A DNA stretch of 64,000 bases from Halobacillus alkaliphilus (GTDB taxonomy: Bacteria > Bacillota > Bacilli > Bacillales > Halobacillaceae), in assembly GCF_900113125.1 (NCBI RefSeq), contig NZ_FOOG01000002.1, positions 161,948 to 225,947 on the forward strand. Reading direction: 5' to 3'. A program made the translations under genes and the position numbers. Below the pieces are notes generated by a model. The model saw only the letters and a list, made by a program, of their open reading frames with translations, ran no database searches and was not told the origin of the DNA. Shown here piece after piece: positions 36,244-45,976 of the stretch. How positions within the stretch are numbered: position 1 is the stretch's first letter; each line of letters starts with the position of its first letter.

Positions 36244-38454
36244 TCAGTCACTGTCGTTATCGTTGTTATTCTCATCTACAATACGATTTTCAATAGAAGG
36301 TGTGACCGTGCCTTGCTCTGCTACATAGTCTCTGAATACTTCCCAATCGGAAAGACCAAGATCTGTTACGTCGCCATCATCATAGGCTTGAGCAAATACG
36401 TCGTAGCCATCGCCGCCTTTAGCTGTGAAGGCGTTGGTTGCGATTGTGTACGTATCTCCTTCATTCAATGTTTCCCATGCACCGCCCTGATTTACTTCCA
36501 CTTCTACAACACGAGTGCCTGCATCTTTTGAGCTGTCATACGTGAATTTCAAGCCGGATACTTGCAGGAATCCGCCGTTTTCTTCAGGGACTTGGCCTAC
36601 ACTGCGCTCAAGAGCTGTTTTGATTTCTGCTCCTGTCAAATCCATTGTAGCAAGCGTATTACCAAAAGGCATCACGGTTAGAATTTCACCCAGTGTAATC
36701 GCTCCTTTGTCAATCGAAGTACGGATACCGCCGCTGTTTTGGAAGGCCGCTACAACATCTTTGTTGTATTCCTTCGCTTTATCCAGCATGCCATCAGCAA
36801 TCAGATTGCCAAGTGCTGTCTCGCTGTTACGGACACTTACCGTTCCTCCGTCACCCAGTCGCGGATTCGGAAATGCTTCCTCAGCTACTCCTCCGCTTTC
36901 TTCGTTCTTAAGCTCTTCTATGTCATCCGAATATTTCTTCAGTTCTTCTGCTGCTTCTGGATCTGCTTCTTTCTCAGAGACATCAATCAGCTCGCTGGAG
37001 TAATCCGTTACGACACCGTCTTCATCGAATTCAACATCCAGCGTCCCAAGGTTTCCTCCGTACTGACCCGCTTGCACGATAATCGTCGGGTCTTTGGGAT
37101 CACCATTTTCATCCGTCGTTACTTCCACAGCCTCATCTAAGCTGGTGTGGCTGTGGCCGCCGACAATAATATCGATGCCGTCCACTTCCGCCAGCATCTG
37201 ATCATTATCATAAGCAGGATTGTCATTGAAACCAAGGTGAGTCAACGCGATTACTTTGTCTACACCCAGCGCTTCCAGAGCTCTTACACGCTCTTCCGCC
37301 GTTTGAATGTAGTTATCAAATGTAATATCTTCAGGGCTTGAAATATCCGCTGTTTCCGCAGTCGTTAAACCGAAGATTCCTACTTCTTCCCCGTCAATTT
37401 CTTTAACAAGGCTGTTGTAGATCTCTCCATCACGTGGATACTTACTGATGAAGCTGTTATACAGATCTCTCATATTCTCATCTTGAGAAAAGTTAACATT
37501 CGAGCTGACGAAAGGAAATTCAGCTCCTTCTACAAACTCCTTGAGGGCCTGGTGTCCTTCCGCAGAGGAACCAAGATCGAATTCGTGGTTACCGAAAGTC
37601 ATGGCATCATAGTCCATCATGTTCATAAACTCCAGATCCGCCTGGCCTTTAAATTTATTAAAATACAGCGTACCAGAGAATACGTCTCCTGCATCCAGCA
37701 GCAGTGCATCCGGATTTTCAGCGCGTACTTCTTCAACGGCTGTGACGCGTTTAGCCACGTCTTCTAAATGACCATGCGTGTCATTGGTGTGCATAAGAGA
37801 AAGATCGAAATCCGATGGCTTCGGCAGTTTTGAACCGAAATCATAGTCTGTATTTGCTAGAAGCCAGGCAAAGTCTCCACGCTTCACATCAGCATCCGGA
37901 CCGAAATGATTTTCATCCTGTCCTACAATTAAACCATTGGCATAAAGCGTTTCGATAGCCGTTTCATACCATTCGCCTTCTTCGACATCCTCGAATGGAT
38001 GTCCGGCTTCTTCCGGTTCAATTCCATAGGCTTCCATAATGATCTGAGCAAATTCAGCCCGGGACATTTTTGCGTGTGGAGCAAACGTGCCGTCGTCCAT
38101 TCCGTGGATGATACCAGATTCATGAAGGGCATTGATGGCGTCCGCATACCAGTGATCCTGGTTAACGTCTGGATAAGGAGCAGGATCTGCATTCAAATTC
38201 AGATCAAGAATTTTGGCAAGCATAAGAGAAGCTTCCGCACGTGTAACGGAATCACCTAAACGGAATGTTCCATCTTCATACCCCTTTACAACACCGGCCT
38301 CTGCCAGCTGGTGAATGACTTCGTAATAGGGATGGTCTTCCTGAACATCCGGGAATGTTTCTTCTGCGGAAATACTAACAGCTGGAGTTAAAGCGGACGC
38401 CACTAGAGCGGCTCCCATGGAAGATACAACAAACTTGCTATGTAGCTTTTTCAT
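36244..38454 (-). CDS. SLH-anchored 5'-nucleotidase / 2',3'-cyclic phosphodiesterase
   Basis: Secreted 736-aa protein with signal peptide (1-30, ending SISAEE), three SLH domains at about 33-200 (TRAEASLM, SRAEFAQI, KRGDFAWL), and a calcineurin-like metallophosphatase at about 218-460. Its metal motifs are HTNDTHGH, DAGDVFSG, FGNHEFDLG and VGGHSHTS. A 5'-nucleotidase C-terminal domain at about 535-710 carries FQNSGGIRTSID and FGNTLA. UshA-like enzymes hydrolyse nucleotides and cyclic nucleotides outside the cell to recover phosphate and nucleosides, which would complement a surface nuclease next door. GGAGGAG precedes the start. Confidence 0.92.
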   Translation of the reverse strand: MKKLHSKFVVSSMGAALVASALTPAVSISAEETFPDVQEDHPYYEVIHQLAEAGVVKGYEDGTFRLGDSVTRAEASLMLAKILDLNLNADPAPYPDVNQDHWYADAINALHESGIIHGMDDGTFAPHAKMSRAEFAQIIMEAYGIEPEEAGHPFEDVEEGEWYETAIETLYANGLIVGQDENHFGPDADVKRGDFAWLLANTDYDFGSKLPKPSDFDLSLMHTNDTHGHLEDVAKRVTAVEEVRAENPDALLLDAGDVFSGTLYFNKFKGQADLEFMNMMDYDAMTFGNHEFDLGSSAEGHQALKEFVEGAEFPFVSSNVNFSQDENMRDLYNSFISKYPRDGEIYNSLVKEIDGEEVGIFGLTTAETADISSPEDITFDNYIQTAEERVRALEALGVDKVIALTHLGFNDNPAYDNDQMLAEVDGIDIIVGGHSHTSLDEAVEVTTDENGDPKDPTIIVQAGQYGGNLGTLDVEFDEDGVVTDYSSELIDVSEKEADPEAAEELKKYSDDIEELKNEESGGVAEEAFPNPRLGDGGTVSVRNSETALGNLIADGMLDKAKEYNKDVVAAFQNSGGIRTSIDKGAITLGEILTVMPFGNTLATMDLTGAEIKTALERSVGQVPEENGGFLQVSGLKFTYDSSKDAGTRVVEVEVNQGGAWETLNEGDTYTIATNAFTAKGGDGYDVFAQAYDDGDVTDLGLSDWEVFRDYVAEQGTVTPSIENRIVDENNNDNDSD

Positions 38455-38792
38455 TTTTATAAAACTCCTCCTTCAATTTATAAACCTGGCTTTCTATTTA
38501 ACGACCGTGGCAAAGGGATATATGTACTCTACTTTCCTCCCCCATTTTATAAAAAGCCTACACTATAAATCTTACACGATTGTCCATAAAATTCCTCTAA
38601 AAACTTAAAATTTTACAATTTTTTTACCGGAACTCAAGAAAAGATTGTTATTTTCTAAGATTATAGCTGCTATCTATACAAGAGTTTGAGGAGAAGTGGA
38701 GTTGTTGGTTTTTCATGAAAACATTTCTTCCATATAGGGCCGTATACTTTAAGACTCAGTTGTGAAATAACTCGGGTCCGTTGCCCAAAAAT

Positions 38793-39000
38793 AGATGAGG
38801 GCGGCTACGGAAACAACTCGCTTTCCTGCGGGGGAACTGGCAAGCCTCCTCGGTCGCTGTCACTCCCTGTGGGGTCTCGCCTAGCTCCTTCTCCCGCGGG
38901 AGTCTCCTTGTTTCCTTCGCCACCCTGCGATTGAAGAGTGAACGGACCCTTCTATAGGCAATATAGGACGATGCTTGATCCGTCTCAAATGCTTCTATAG
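38793..39000 (-). repeat. Interspersed GC-rich repeat, family A
   Basis: Core at about 38793-38930 with GGGCGGCTACGGAAACAAC, CTTTCCTGCGGGGGAAC, GGCAAGCCTCCTCGG and CTCCCGCGGGAGTCTC, followed by a conserved tail ending TCTCAAATGCTTCTATA. It matches the inverted copy at 49451-49656 including the tail. The outer ends GGCGG...AGGAAACAA pair with the opposite end. The rest of the 38455-39320 spacer has no gene, only this element, a family B copy and a terminator. Confidence 0.85.
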
Positions 39001-39093
39001 TGGGAATTTTCCACACGTACTTGATTATTGTTATAAGTTGAGCTCCATCATAAACCGAGGTGTTTTAAACATGATTTCGAGCTCCATATTTTG

Positions 39094-39220
39094 CAAGGTC
39101 CGAAGGGGGACGATGTAGACTCCTGCGGGATGAACATGATCGGTGAGATCCCGGAAGGCGAAGCCTGAGGAAGCTCACCACATGCCCGCGGAAAGCGAAA
39201 TCGTCCCCCGAAGGACCTTC
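39094..39220 (+). repeat. Interspersed GC-rich repeat, family B short form
   Basis: Begins CAAGGTCCG and ends GGACCTTC. It contains GACTCCTGCGGGATGAAC, GGCGAAGCC, GAGGAAGCTCACC and GCGGAAAGCGA. The closing stem here is GGGGGACGAT/ATCGTCCCCC, different in sequence from other copies but still paired. Confidence 0.85.
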
Positions 39221-39260
39221 CGCTCAACAAATGTCTGGAAATCAAGTCTTTAACACAGAA

Positions 39261-39296
39261 AAAACCCTGAAACCTATAGGAAGGTTTCAGGGTTTT
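39261..39296 (-). terminator. Terminator of the subtilase gene
   Basis: AAAACCCTGAAACC and GGTTTCAGGGTTTT arms around an eight-base loop, about 25 bases past the stop codon on the minus strand. Confidence 0.85.
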
Positions 39297-39320
39297 CACC
39301 TTTATTATGATTCTATCAAA

Positions 39321-40979
39321 CTATTGATTCAATACATTAGAAAGAATCAGAGAAAACTCAGCACGTGTAATTTCATTTGAAGGGTGGAACGTTCCATCTG
39401 GATATCCAGAAATGAATCCCGCTGCCTTCAAATCGTAAACACTTTCATAATAGTAAGCATTTTCACTCACATCACTGAATCTTTCAGAAGAAGATCCATC
39501 AATCTTGAACGCACGATCGATAATCATCGCTACATCCGCACGGTTAATGGCCTGCTTCGGACGGAATGTCCCATCCGTATAACCAGAAATGAAGCCAGAA
39601 GAAGTACCGGAAGAAATATAACCGGAACCGAATGAACCTGGACTTACATCAGGGAAATCCGTTGCTCTTTCTTCTCCATTCAGTTCCAAAGCACGACCTA
39701 CCATGGCTACTGCTTCTTCACGTGTAATGGATCGTTTTGCTTTAAACATACCATCGTCATAACCACTGATTAAGTTTCCTTGTGAAAGATTTTCAACGGC
39801 ACTACTGTACCAATGGCTTCTGTCAAAATCTTTAAAAGGTGTGGTTGGTGCTTGCGCAATTCCGTTGCCGTAAGTATTATCTTTCCCAGCTGCTCCTTTA
39901 TCAAGAGAGTTAGAAGCAAGAAGAGACTCTATTTCTGAATTTGTTAAATCAGGAAATAGTTGATGATAGAGTGCAAGCACTCCAGTAACATGAGGAGCAG
40001 CCATTGAAGACCCACTCATGTTTGCATAGCCGGTTGGGTAATCATCATTTGTAATATAAGTACTTTCAATTCGTGCGCCAGGAGCTGTGAAATCGAGGGA
40101 AGGTCCATCATACGTGTAATCCGAACCATCCAGTTTGTTGGTAACAGCACCTACACTAACTACTTCTGGAAAGCGTGCCGGATAAAGAATGTCATTAATA
40201 TTTTCTGATACACATACATCTTTGTTTCCTGCAGCAGCTACTACTTGCACGCCAGCATTTCTAGCTTTCTTGATTGCATTTTTTGTGAGATCAGAAGGTT
40301 TACAGGATGTGAGACTTAGATTAATAATATCTACATCTTGATCAATGGCCCAATCAATACCGGCCACCACTTCTGAATTCATTCCGTTTCCTTTTTCGTC
40401 GAGCACTTTTACTGCATAGATCTCTGCATTAGGAGCGATGCCCACAGTGCCAATTTCGTTATCCTGGGCGGCTATGATTCCTGTTACGTGTGTTCCGTGA
40501 CCATTATCATCTTCATAACCACTGGTTCCTTTAACAAAACTGATTCCTTTGGCTATATTCAGGTCAGGGTGGTTGCTCGCAACCCCGGTATCCAGGACAG
40601 CAATTTTAACTCCCTCGCCTGATAGCCCCATGGCTCTTGATTGGTTCATTTTCACTGTGTCTGTTCCCCAGGAAGTTTCCTGGAAACTCGCTTGAACTTG
40701 GCCATCTTCTTCAATTGATTTGACTGCAGTTTCACCCTTCAACTCAGAAATCTTATTGCCTGGTATCGTTACCGCTACAGAATTAAGAGAATCATAACGG
40801 TAATGAATGGTGTGCGGGATACTCTTCAGCACATTTAAATCAATTTCTTCCTTATACTGAATTACCACGCGCTCCATTTTTCCCCCTTCTGAATCTTGAT
40901 CAGAAGCTGCCAGAGAAGCAGAAGGCGTACCCAAAGCCCCTGAAACCAGTAACACCATGACAACCATTAACTTTTTCAA
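39321..40979 (-). CDS. SLH-anchored subtilisin-family protease (compact form)
   Basis: Secreted S8 peptidase of 552 aa. It has signal peptide MKKLMVVMVLLVSGALGTPS (cleavage near 25), an I9-like propeptide (about 36-98) and a catalytic domain with Asp130 (AVLDTGVA), His161 (NGHGTHVTG), Asn252 and Ser325. The serine motif reads SGSSMAAPH, with Ser replacing the usual Thr. Cys226 and Cys256 could form a disulphide. Three SLH domains follow (about 370-552; TREEAVAM, NRADVAMI, TRAEFSLI). The TTG at 40979 is chosen because GGAGG lies eight bases ahead and the signal peptide begins there, whereas the ATG at 41036 would prepend 19 unlikely residues. Confidence 0.9.
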   Translation of the reverse strand: MKKLMVVMVLLVSGALGTPSASLAASDQDSEGGKMERVVIQYKEEIDLNVLKSIPHTIHYRYDSLNSVAVTIPGNKISELKGETAVKSIEEDGQVQASFQETSWGTDTVKMNQSRAMGLSGEGVKIAVLDTGVASNHPDLNIAKGISFVKGTSGYEDDNGHGTHVTGIIAAQDNEIGTVGIAPNAEIYAVKVLDEKGNGMNSEVVAGIDWAIDQDVDIINLSLTSCKPSDLTKNAIKKARNAGVQVVAAAGNKDVCVSENINDILYPARFPEVVSVGAVTNKLDGSDYTYDGPSLDFTAPGARIESTYITNDDYPTGYANMSGSSMAAPHVTGVLALYHQLFPDLTNSEIESLLASNSLDKGAAGKDNTYGNGIAQAPTTPFKDFDRSHWYSSAVENLSQGNLISGYDDGMFKAKRSITREEAVAMVGRALELNGEERATDFPDVSPGSFGSGYISSGTSSGFISGYTDGTFRPKQAINRADVAMIIDRAFKIDGSSSERFSDVSENAYYYESVYDLKAAGFISGYPDGTFHPSNEITRAEFSLILSNVLNQ

Positions 40980-41023
40980 TAGATCTTCCTCCTCCAAAGT
41001 GCTCACCGCTGACAAATAATTGA

Positions 41024-41051
41024 AAGAGCGAACCAAAAAATGGTCGCTCTT
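41024..41051 (-). terminator. Weak hairpin between amidase and subtilase genes
   Basis: AAGAGCGAACC and GGTCGCTCTT arms with one bulge, placed seven bases past the amidase stop on the minus strand. There is no clear T run beyond it, so it may be only a partial terminator or an mRNA-stabilising end. Confidence 0.45.
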
Positions 41052-41057
41052 ACATTA

Positions 41058-42845
41058 TTATTCTCTCCAATTGTAATAGTCTACGATCCCCATTGCAATA
41101 GCTTTAGCTGCCTCATCACGATATTTTTGTGTTTTTAATTTAGCAGCATCCTCATCATTTGTTAAAAAGCCAATTTCTGTAAGCACGGCTGGAAGATTAG
41201 TAGCTTTGATTACTCGATATCCGGCATTTTTAACTCCGCGGTCGGTCATTTCCATAGATCTGTGCAGACGCTCATTAATATAACCGGCAAGTTTGTAGCT
41301 CTTATACTCGCGATCTGTCATTCCCTTAGCATAATAGAAGGTTTCTACGCCATTCGCACTGCTTAAGAAGGCATTAGCGTGAACACTGACGAAAGAATCC
41401 GCATTGTTTCTATTCGCGATGTTCACTCGACCGTCAAGTGTTGGGTACCAATCGCTTGAGCGGGTCATGACTACATTGATTCCTGTGTCTCTTAAATACT
41501 CACGAACTTTAAGAGAAACGTCTAAAACGACTTCTTTCTCTACCAATCCGTTAGCTACAGCTCCTGGATCGCTTCCGCCGTGTCCAGGATCAATCGCTAC
41601 GGTACGGTTCACACTTGGTTTGTCCGTTAAATAAGCTTCGTGGACGTAACCTTCCAGACTACCTGAGGAAACCAGTCTCCAGCTTCCTTCTTCTTTATGA
41701 ACATCAACTGCTTGTCCGGTGGTGAACTGACCAACAACATCGTAGCTGGTTCCTGGTCCTTTACGTACATTTAAGGAATCGGCCGTTACAATTTTTTCTG
41801 CAATGACAGGCTTTGGAATGTCGGCTAAGTAAGCACTATGTACATACCCTTCGACACCATTTCCGGAAACCAGTCTCCAGTCTCCATCCACTTCATGAAC
41901 ATCAACTTTCTGATTATCGGAGTACTTTCCAACGATATCGTAGCTGACTCCTGGTCCTTTTCTTACATTTAAGTTATCCGTGGTTACGATTTTTTCTGCA
42001 ATGACTGGTTTTGGAATGTCAGCTAAGTAAGCACTATGTACATACCCTTCGACGCCATTTCCAGAAACGTATCTCCAGCTTCCATCTTCTTCATGTACTT
42101 TTACTTCCTGGCCATCTGAAAAGTTTCCAACGATATCATAGCTTGTTCCTGGCCCTTTACGGACGTTTAAGCCATCCGTGGTAACCATTTTCTCACCGAT
42201 AACCGTTTCGGTACGGTCCGGCTCTGACTCCTGGCCTACCGAGTCAACATTACCGTCCATGGCACGTGCCATTAAGACAGAGAATTCTTCTCTTGTAATA
42301 TCTTTACCTGGCTTGAAAGTACCATCCGGGTAACCAACGGTAATTTTTGCTGTGGCTACTTTATTAATCGGTGTGTAATACCAGGCACTGTTTGCTACGT
42401 CTGTAAACGAGTGGCTGCTTGTTTCTTCTAGATCAAAAGCTCTGGCGATCAATGTAGCCATTTGAGCGCGTGTTACTTTTTCATTGGGATGAAATGTGCC
42501 ATCAGCATATCCACTGATAATCCCTTCCTCAGCAGCTGACGCTATGTAGCCAGAAGCGTAATGTTCCTCTGTAACATCTGGAAATTTAGTGTTTTGACGG
42601 TTGTTCTCTAAATTCAGGGATCTTCCAATCATCGTAGCGGCTTCCTGGCGAGTAACCGCATTCTTAGGTTTGAACGTATCATCCGGATAACCGAAGATAA
42701 TTTCCTGCTCAATTAAGTAATTGATCTCACTGGCATATTTGTCCGGGATATCCGTTAAGGCAGCATACACCTTATCCGTCGATTGAATGGTAACGACTGT
42801 CATCACGATCAGGGCAAACAGCAGACTGCAGACTTTTCTCATCAT
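41058..42845 (-). CDS. SLH- and SH3-domain N-acetylmuramoyl-L-alanine amidase
   Basis: Secreted zinc amidase of 595 aa that cleaves the glycan-peptide bond of peptidoglycan. The signal peptide is at about 1-29. Three SLH domains lie at about 30-200 (TRQEAATM, TRAQMATL, TREEFSVL) and three bacterial SH3 domains at about 213-410 in tandem units of 66 residues (LNVRKGPG in each). The Amidase_3 domain at about 413-592 has DPGHGGSDPG, EKEVVLDV, SVHANAF and the catalytic glutamate in TEIGFLTN. The frame opens at 42908, but the ATG at 42845, ten bases after AAGGAG, gives a normal signal peptide and is preferred. Confidence 0.92.
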   Translation of the reverse strand: MMRKVCSLLFALIVMTVVTIQSTDKVYAALTDIPDKYASEINYLIEQEIIFGYPDDTFKPKNAVTRQEAATMIGRSLNLENNRQNTKFPDVTEEHYASGYIASAAEEGIISGYADGTFHPNEKVTRAQMATLIARAFDLEETSSHSFTDVANSAWYYTPINKVATAKITVGYPDGTFKPGKDITREEFSVLMARAMDGNVDSVGQESEPDRTETVIGEKMVTTDGLNVRKGPGTSYDIVGNFSDGQEVKVHEEDGSWRYVSGNGVEGYVHSAYLADIPKPVIAEKIVTTDNLNVRKGPGVSYDIVGKYSDNQKVDVHEVDGDWRLVSGNGVEGYVHSAYLADIPKPVIAEKIVTADSLNVRKGPGTSYDVVGQFTTGQAVDVHKEEGSWRLVSSGSLEGYVHEAYLTDKPSVNRTVAIDPGHGGSDPGAVANGLVEKEVVLDVSLKVREYLRDTGINVVMTRSSDWYPTLDGRVNIANRNNADSFVSVHANAFLSSANGVETFYYAKGMTDREYKSYKLAGYINERLHRSMEMTDRGVKNAGYRVIKATNLPAVLTEIGFLTNDEDAAKLKTQKYRDEAAKAIAMGIVDYYNWRE

Positions 42846-43229
42846 ATTCAACATGCTCCTTCTTAAATAATTTATAAAACCATTGTCAGAGAGGGACAGA
42901 GAGACCATTTCTAGAATCTATTGGTTAGCGCATTTCCTCCTTTATCTATGTTCGAACTGGTTGAGTGAGTGCTATGTCAAAAATTGTATTAATTACTACC
43001 GGAACGTCTTTATTAATATCGAAACCTGTCAGCAGATTATTTATAGTTAATTAGTCTCATTTATCTAAATATTTACTTAAAAAAAGTTTAAAATAAATTT
43101 ACATGTGGTAGGAAACATTGATTCTAAGCCTTTTAAACCTTCAAAAAATTCCTAAAACTTTCTTTCTCACCTATTCATTTCCAATTTATTTTGATAGATT
43201 AATAAAGAATGAATTTAGGAGGGTGATGA
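42846..43229. other. Divergent intergenic region between two autolysin genes
   Basis: About 380 AT-rich bases between the amidase (minus) and the glucosaminidase (plus). Good ribosome sites are seen at both ends (AAGGAG and TTAGGAGGG). No convincing promoter pair, hairpin or extra gene was found. Promoters for both genes must lie here. Confidence 0.5.
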
Positions 43230-45143
43230 ATGAAGAAGGTAATCTTGTCGATTTTTGTCGTATTTTTAACTTTAACTTCAATGGTCTCGACAGCTTTTGC
43301 GGAAGATGATATTACAGGTACACCATTCGAGGAGGATCTGCGTGCTTTGATTGAGGCCGGGATCATGAATGGATATGATGACGGTACTTATAGACCTAGT
43401 AACTCCGTCACAAGAGCAGAGTTCACTGTGTTCCTTAATGGTGCATTAGACCTACAATTAGGTGATGGAGAATTACCGGAGGAATACTTCACAGATGTGG
43501 AACCTGATGACTGGTATTTCGAGTCGATCATGATCGCCTATAATAACGGGCTGGTCAATGGTTATCCGGGTGGAGACTTCAAACCGAACAAGGTCATCAC
43601 CAGACAGGACATGGCGATGATGATGATTAATGCAGCCAAGGCGAAAAACGTCGTATCAGAACGAAAGCCTTTAGCTTTTGCCGATAATGAGGAGATTTCG
43701 AATTACGCGGTCGAATCTGTGGAAAGGTTAACGTACCTGGAAATTATCAGCGGAAAGCAGAATTCAGACGGTACGCTGTTCTTTGCTCCAAAAGACGAGA
43801 CGTCACGCGGAGAAACGGCAGCTGTTATTAACCGGTTAATGAACGTATTGGACCCTCCGAAAGAGCTGGATTATAAAGTGGTCAGCTTGTCTCTCGATCA
43901 GGATCCGGTCGTTCAGGATGAATATGAAACCTATGAAGAAGCCGTCAGCCATGCTGATGATGATCAAGTAGTTCTGAAAGGAAATAATATTGTGTGGATG
44001 AACGAAGGAAGCGCGGTATCCAATGCGTACACGGTTCTCTATGATTCTAGTGATTTAAGTCGCTCGCTTACATATATGACTTCAGGTGTTGAAGTGGAAT
44101 TACTGGAGATCAACGAAGATACCGTGAAGATTAAGCTTGCGGATACAACGGGCTATGTGGATGCCGCTAAGATTAACCTGACGCCGCAGCATATGGTGAA
44201 GGACCATTCTTATTACTACGAGAAAAATGGGGATTTGTATCACAGAATCTATAATTCTCTTACGGAAGGCTCATCTGCTTACAAATACGGGGCAGCTCCG
44301 TCCTTCATGAATACGGGCGAAAAGTATTACAGCTATAACGGCAGTACTTTTTATAACGAAGATGGCAGCAAAGCAGGCGAAGCTCATCAATACTTCAACC
44401 GCATGCCTCTCTATACCAAAACCTCGTACACTGGAGAGCAGCTCGATGAATTCATCGCTGCTGAGATGCCGGACAGTCCTCTAATTGGAACAGGCGCTGC
44501 TTTCAAGAAAGCAGAGGAATTACACGGAACGAATGCCCTTTACCTGCTCGCGCATGCGATTCACGAAAGTAATTGGGGTAAAAGTAAAATTGCCCGCGAT
44601 AAAAACAACCTCTTCGGGATTGGGGCCAATGACGGCAACCCTTACCAAGACGCGTGGACGTATGATAGTTATGAAAAAGGAATCCTTGATGCGGCTTCTG
44701 AATTCATCGTACCCGGCTACTTTGACTCCAGCACTTGGAAAGCGCGTGGCGCTCATCTCGGGAATAAGAGCTCAGGGATGAACGTTTATTACGCTTCTGA
44801 TGTGTACTGGGGCCAGAAAATTGCCGGTCATATGTACCGGGCAGATACGTATTTAAGTAACAAATACGGGACGCCTAAAGAAAACGCAGCTTATGACCTC
44901 GCTGAAACCATCACGACGTATGTGAATGTGCGTGCTGATGCTAATGCAGGAGCTGAAAAACTTTACACACTTCCAAAAGCAGGCGCTACAGTACAAATTT
45001 TAAACGAAACAAATGCTCTAGGTACGTGGTATCAAATTTCGCCGAAAAATATCGAATCCAATACCTATGAGAATGCGTTTGTTTACAGTCATGGCTACTC
45101 CGCCTATGGAATTAGTCTCAGAAAATTACCTCTTAGTGAATGA
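43230..45143 (+). CDS. SLH-anchored endo-beta-N-acetylglucosaminidase (autolysin)
   Basis: Secreted 637-aa protein with signal peptide MKKVILSIFVVFLTLTSMVSTAFA (24) and three SLH domains at about 28-212 (TRAEFTVF, TRQDMAMM, SRGETAAV). A linker region at about 213-395 includes an SH3-like part. The glucosaminidase domain at about 410-555 shows LYLLAHAIHESNWGKSKIA with the catalytic Glu, NNLFGIGA, and SYEKGILDAASEF. A C-terminal SH3-type segment (about 565-637) has TYVNVRADANAG. It hydrolyses the glycan strand, complementing the amidase encoded divergently. GGAGGGTG precedes the ATG. Confidence 0.9.
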   Translation: MKKVILSIFVVFLTLTSMVSTAFAEDDITGTPFEEDLRALIEAGIMNGYDDGTYRPSNSVTRAEFTVFLNGALDLQLGDGELPEEYFTDVEPDDWYFESIMIAYNNGLVNGYPGGDFKPNKVITRQDMAMMMINAAKAKNVVSERKPLAFADNEEISNYAVESVERLTYLEIISGKQNSDGTLFFAPKDETSRGETAAVINRLMNVLDPPKELDYKVVSLSLDQDPVVQDEYETYEEAVSHADDDQVVLKGNNIVWMNEGSAVSNAYTVLYDSSDLSRSLTYMTSGVEVELLEINEDTVKIKLADTTGYVDAAKINLTPQHMVKDHSYYYEKNGDLYHRIYNSLTEGSSAYKYGAAPSFMNTGEKYYSYNGSTFYNEDGSKAGEAHQYFNRMPLYTKTSYTGEQLDEFIAAEMPDSPLIGTGAAFKKAEELHGTNALYLLAHAIHESNWGKSKIARDKNNLFGIGANDGNPYQDAWTYDSYEKGILDAASEFIVPGYFDSSTWKARGAHLGNKSSGMNVYYASDVYWGQKIAGHMYRADTYLSNKYGTPKENAAYDLAETITTYVNVRADANAGAEKLYTLPKAGATVQILNETNALGTWYQISPKNIESNTYENAFVYSHGYSAYGISLRKLPLSE

Positions 45144-45158
45144 TTTCATTCCCATTAC

Positions 45159-45192
45159 AAAGGGGCAACCGCTATATGGTTGCTCCTTTTTT
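45159..45192 (+). terminator. Terminator after the glucosaminidase gene
   Basis: AAAGGGGCAACC and GGTTGCTCCTTT arms around GCTATAT, followed by T6. Confidence 0.85.
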
Positions 45193-45193
45193 A

Positions 45194-45202
45194 TGTTATA
45201 TT
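45194..45202 (+). promoter_or_regulatory. Possible extended -10 promoter for the tagA-csaA-like unit
   Basis: TGTTATATT just behind the terminator, with the predicted start about 35 bases ahead of the tagA-like ATG. No good -35 was seen. Confidence 0.4.
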
Positions 45203-45244
45203 AAATGGGTAGGAATGTGTAAATTAAAGGAGTCTCATCATACC

Positions 45245-45976
45245 ATGAAGCACGTTAACATTTTGGGTGTTCCATTCTCAATCACCAACCACTCGACTCT
45301 TGTCGAACAGCTGAACCAGCATATACAAAAACACGAAAAATCTTTCGTCATAACAGCGAATCCCGAAATTGTCATGCGCGCGAATCAAGAAGAAGCTTAC
45401 ATGAAAAGTCTTCACCGTGCTACATACATAACCGCAGACGGTATTGGTATCGTGAAAGCCTCCCGTCTATTAGGTCAGACCCTTCCTGAACGAGTGACGG
45501 GGTATGATGTTATGATCGAGATGTTAAAGCAAGCCGACCTGAACCATTACCGGATCTATCTGCTCGGAGCCCACCGGGATACCCTGGAGGAAGTGAAGAA
45601 ACACATCCAGCAGTTCTATCCTCACATTCAAGTTGTCGGCTCTCATGACGGATATTTCGACTGGCATCATAACACTATTTCCGAGGAAATAATGCAATGT
45701 TCCCCAGATCTCGTCTTTGTCGCTCTAGGGGCTCCTAAGCAGGAGAACTGGATCGCAGAACATATTGATCAATTTAATAAAGGTGTATTTCTATGTGTTG
45801 GCGGCAGCTTTGACGTCATCGCAGGTAAAGTGAAACGAGCTCCGCTCAGCTGGCAGAACAAGAACCTCGAATGGTTTTACCGACTTCTGCAGCAGCCGAC
45901 GCGCTGGAAACGAATGCTTGCTCTTCCCCGGTTTTCATACCACGTCATTCGCCAAAAAGTGAAGCGTTCCTTATGA
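45245..45976 (+). CDS. tagA: WecG/TagA/CpsF-family glycosyltransferase (GT26)
   Basis: A membrane-associated 243-aa transferase that adds an N-acetylhexosamine (ManNAc in TagA) to undecaprenyl-PP-GlcNAc, a first step in linkage unit or secondary wall polymer assembly. Its family blocks are TANPEIVMRANQ, YITADGIGIVKAS (catalytic Asp), LGAPKQENWI and VGGSFDVIAGKVKRAP. The C-terminal basic segment LEWFYRLLQQPTRWKR mediates membrane contact. The ATG at 45245 with AAAGGAG upstream gives the canonical start, and the longer frame from 45140 reads through the terminator. Its stop overlaps the flippase ATG as ATGA. Confidence 0.9.
   Translation: MKHVNILGVPFSITNHSTLVEQLNQHIQKHEKSFVITANPEIVMRANQEEAYMKSLHRATYITADGIGIVKASRLLGQTLPERVTGYDVMIEMLKQADLNHYRIYLLGAHRDTLEEVKKHIQQFYPHIQVVGSHDGYFDWHHNTISEEIMQCSPDLVFVALGAPKQENWIAEHIDQFNKGVFLCVGGSFDVIAGKVKRAPLSWQNKNLEWFYRLLQQPTRWKRMLALPRFSYHVIRQKVKRSL

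Noticed and set aside
45140..45244. Longer start for the TagA-like gene
   Set aside because: It reads through the previous gene's terminator hairpin; the ATG at 45245 has a good ribosome site and matches the family start.
45871..45972. Longer start for the flippase frame
   Set aside because: It is the shifted frame inside the TagA-like gene; the ATGA overlap at 45973 gives the family N-terminus.
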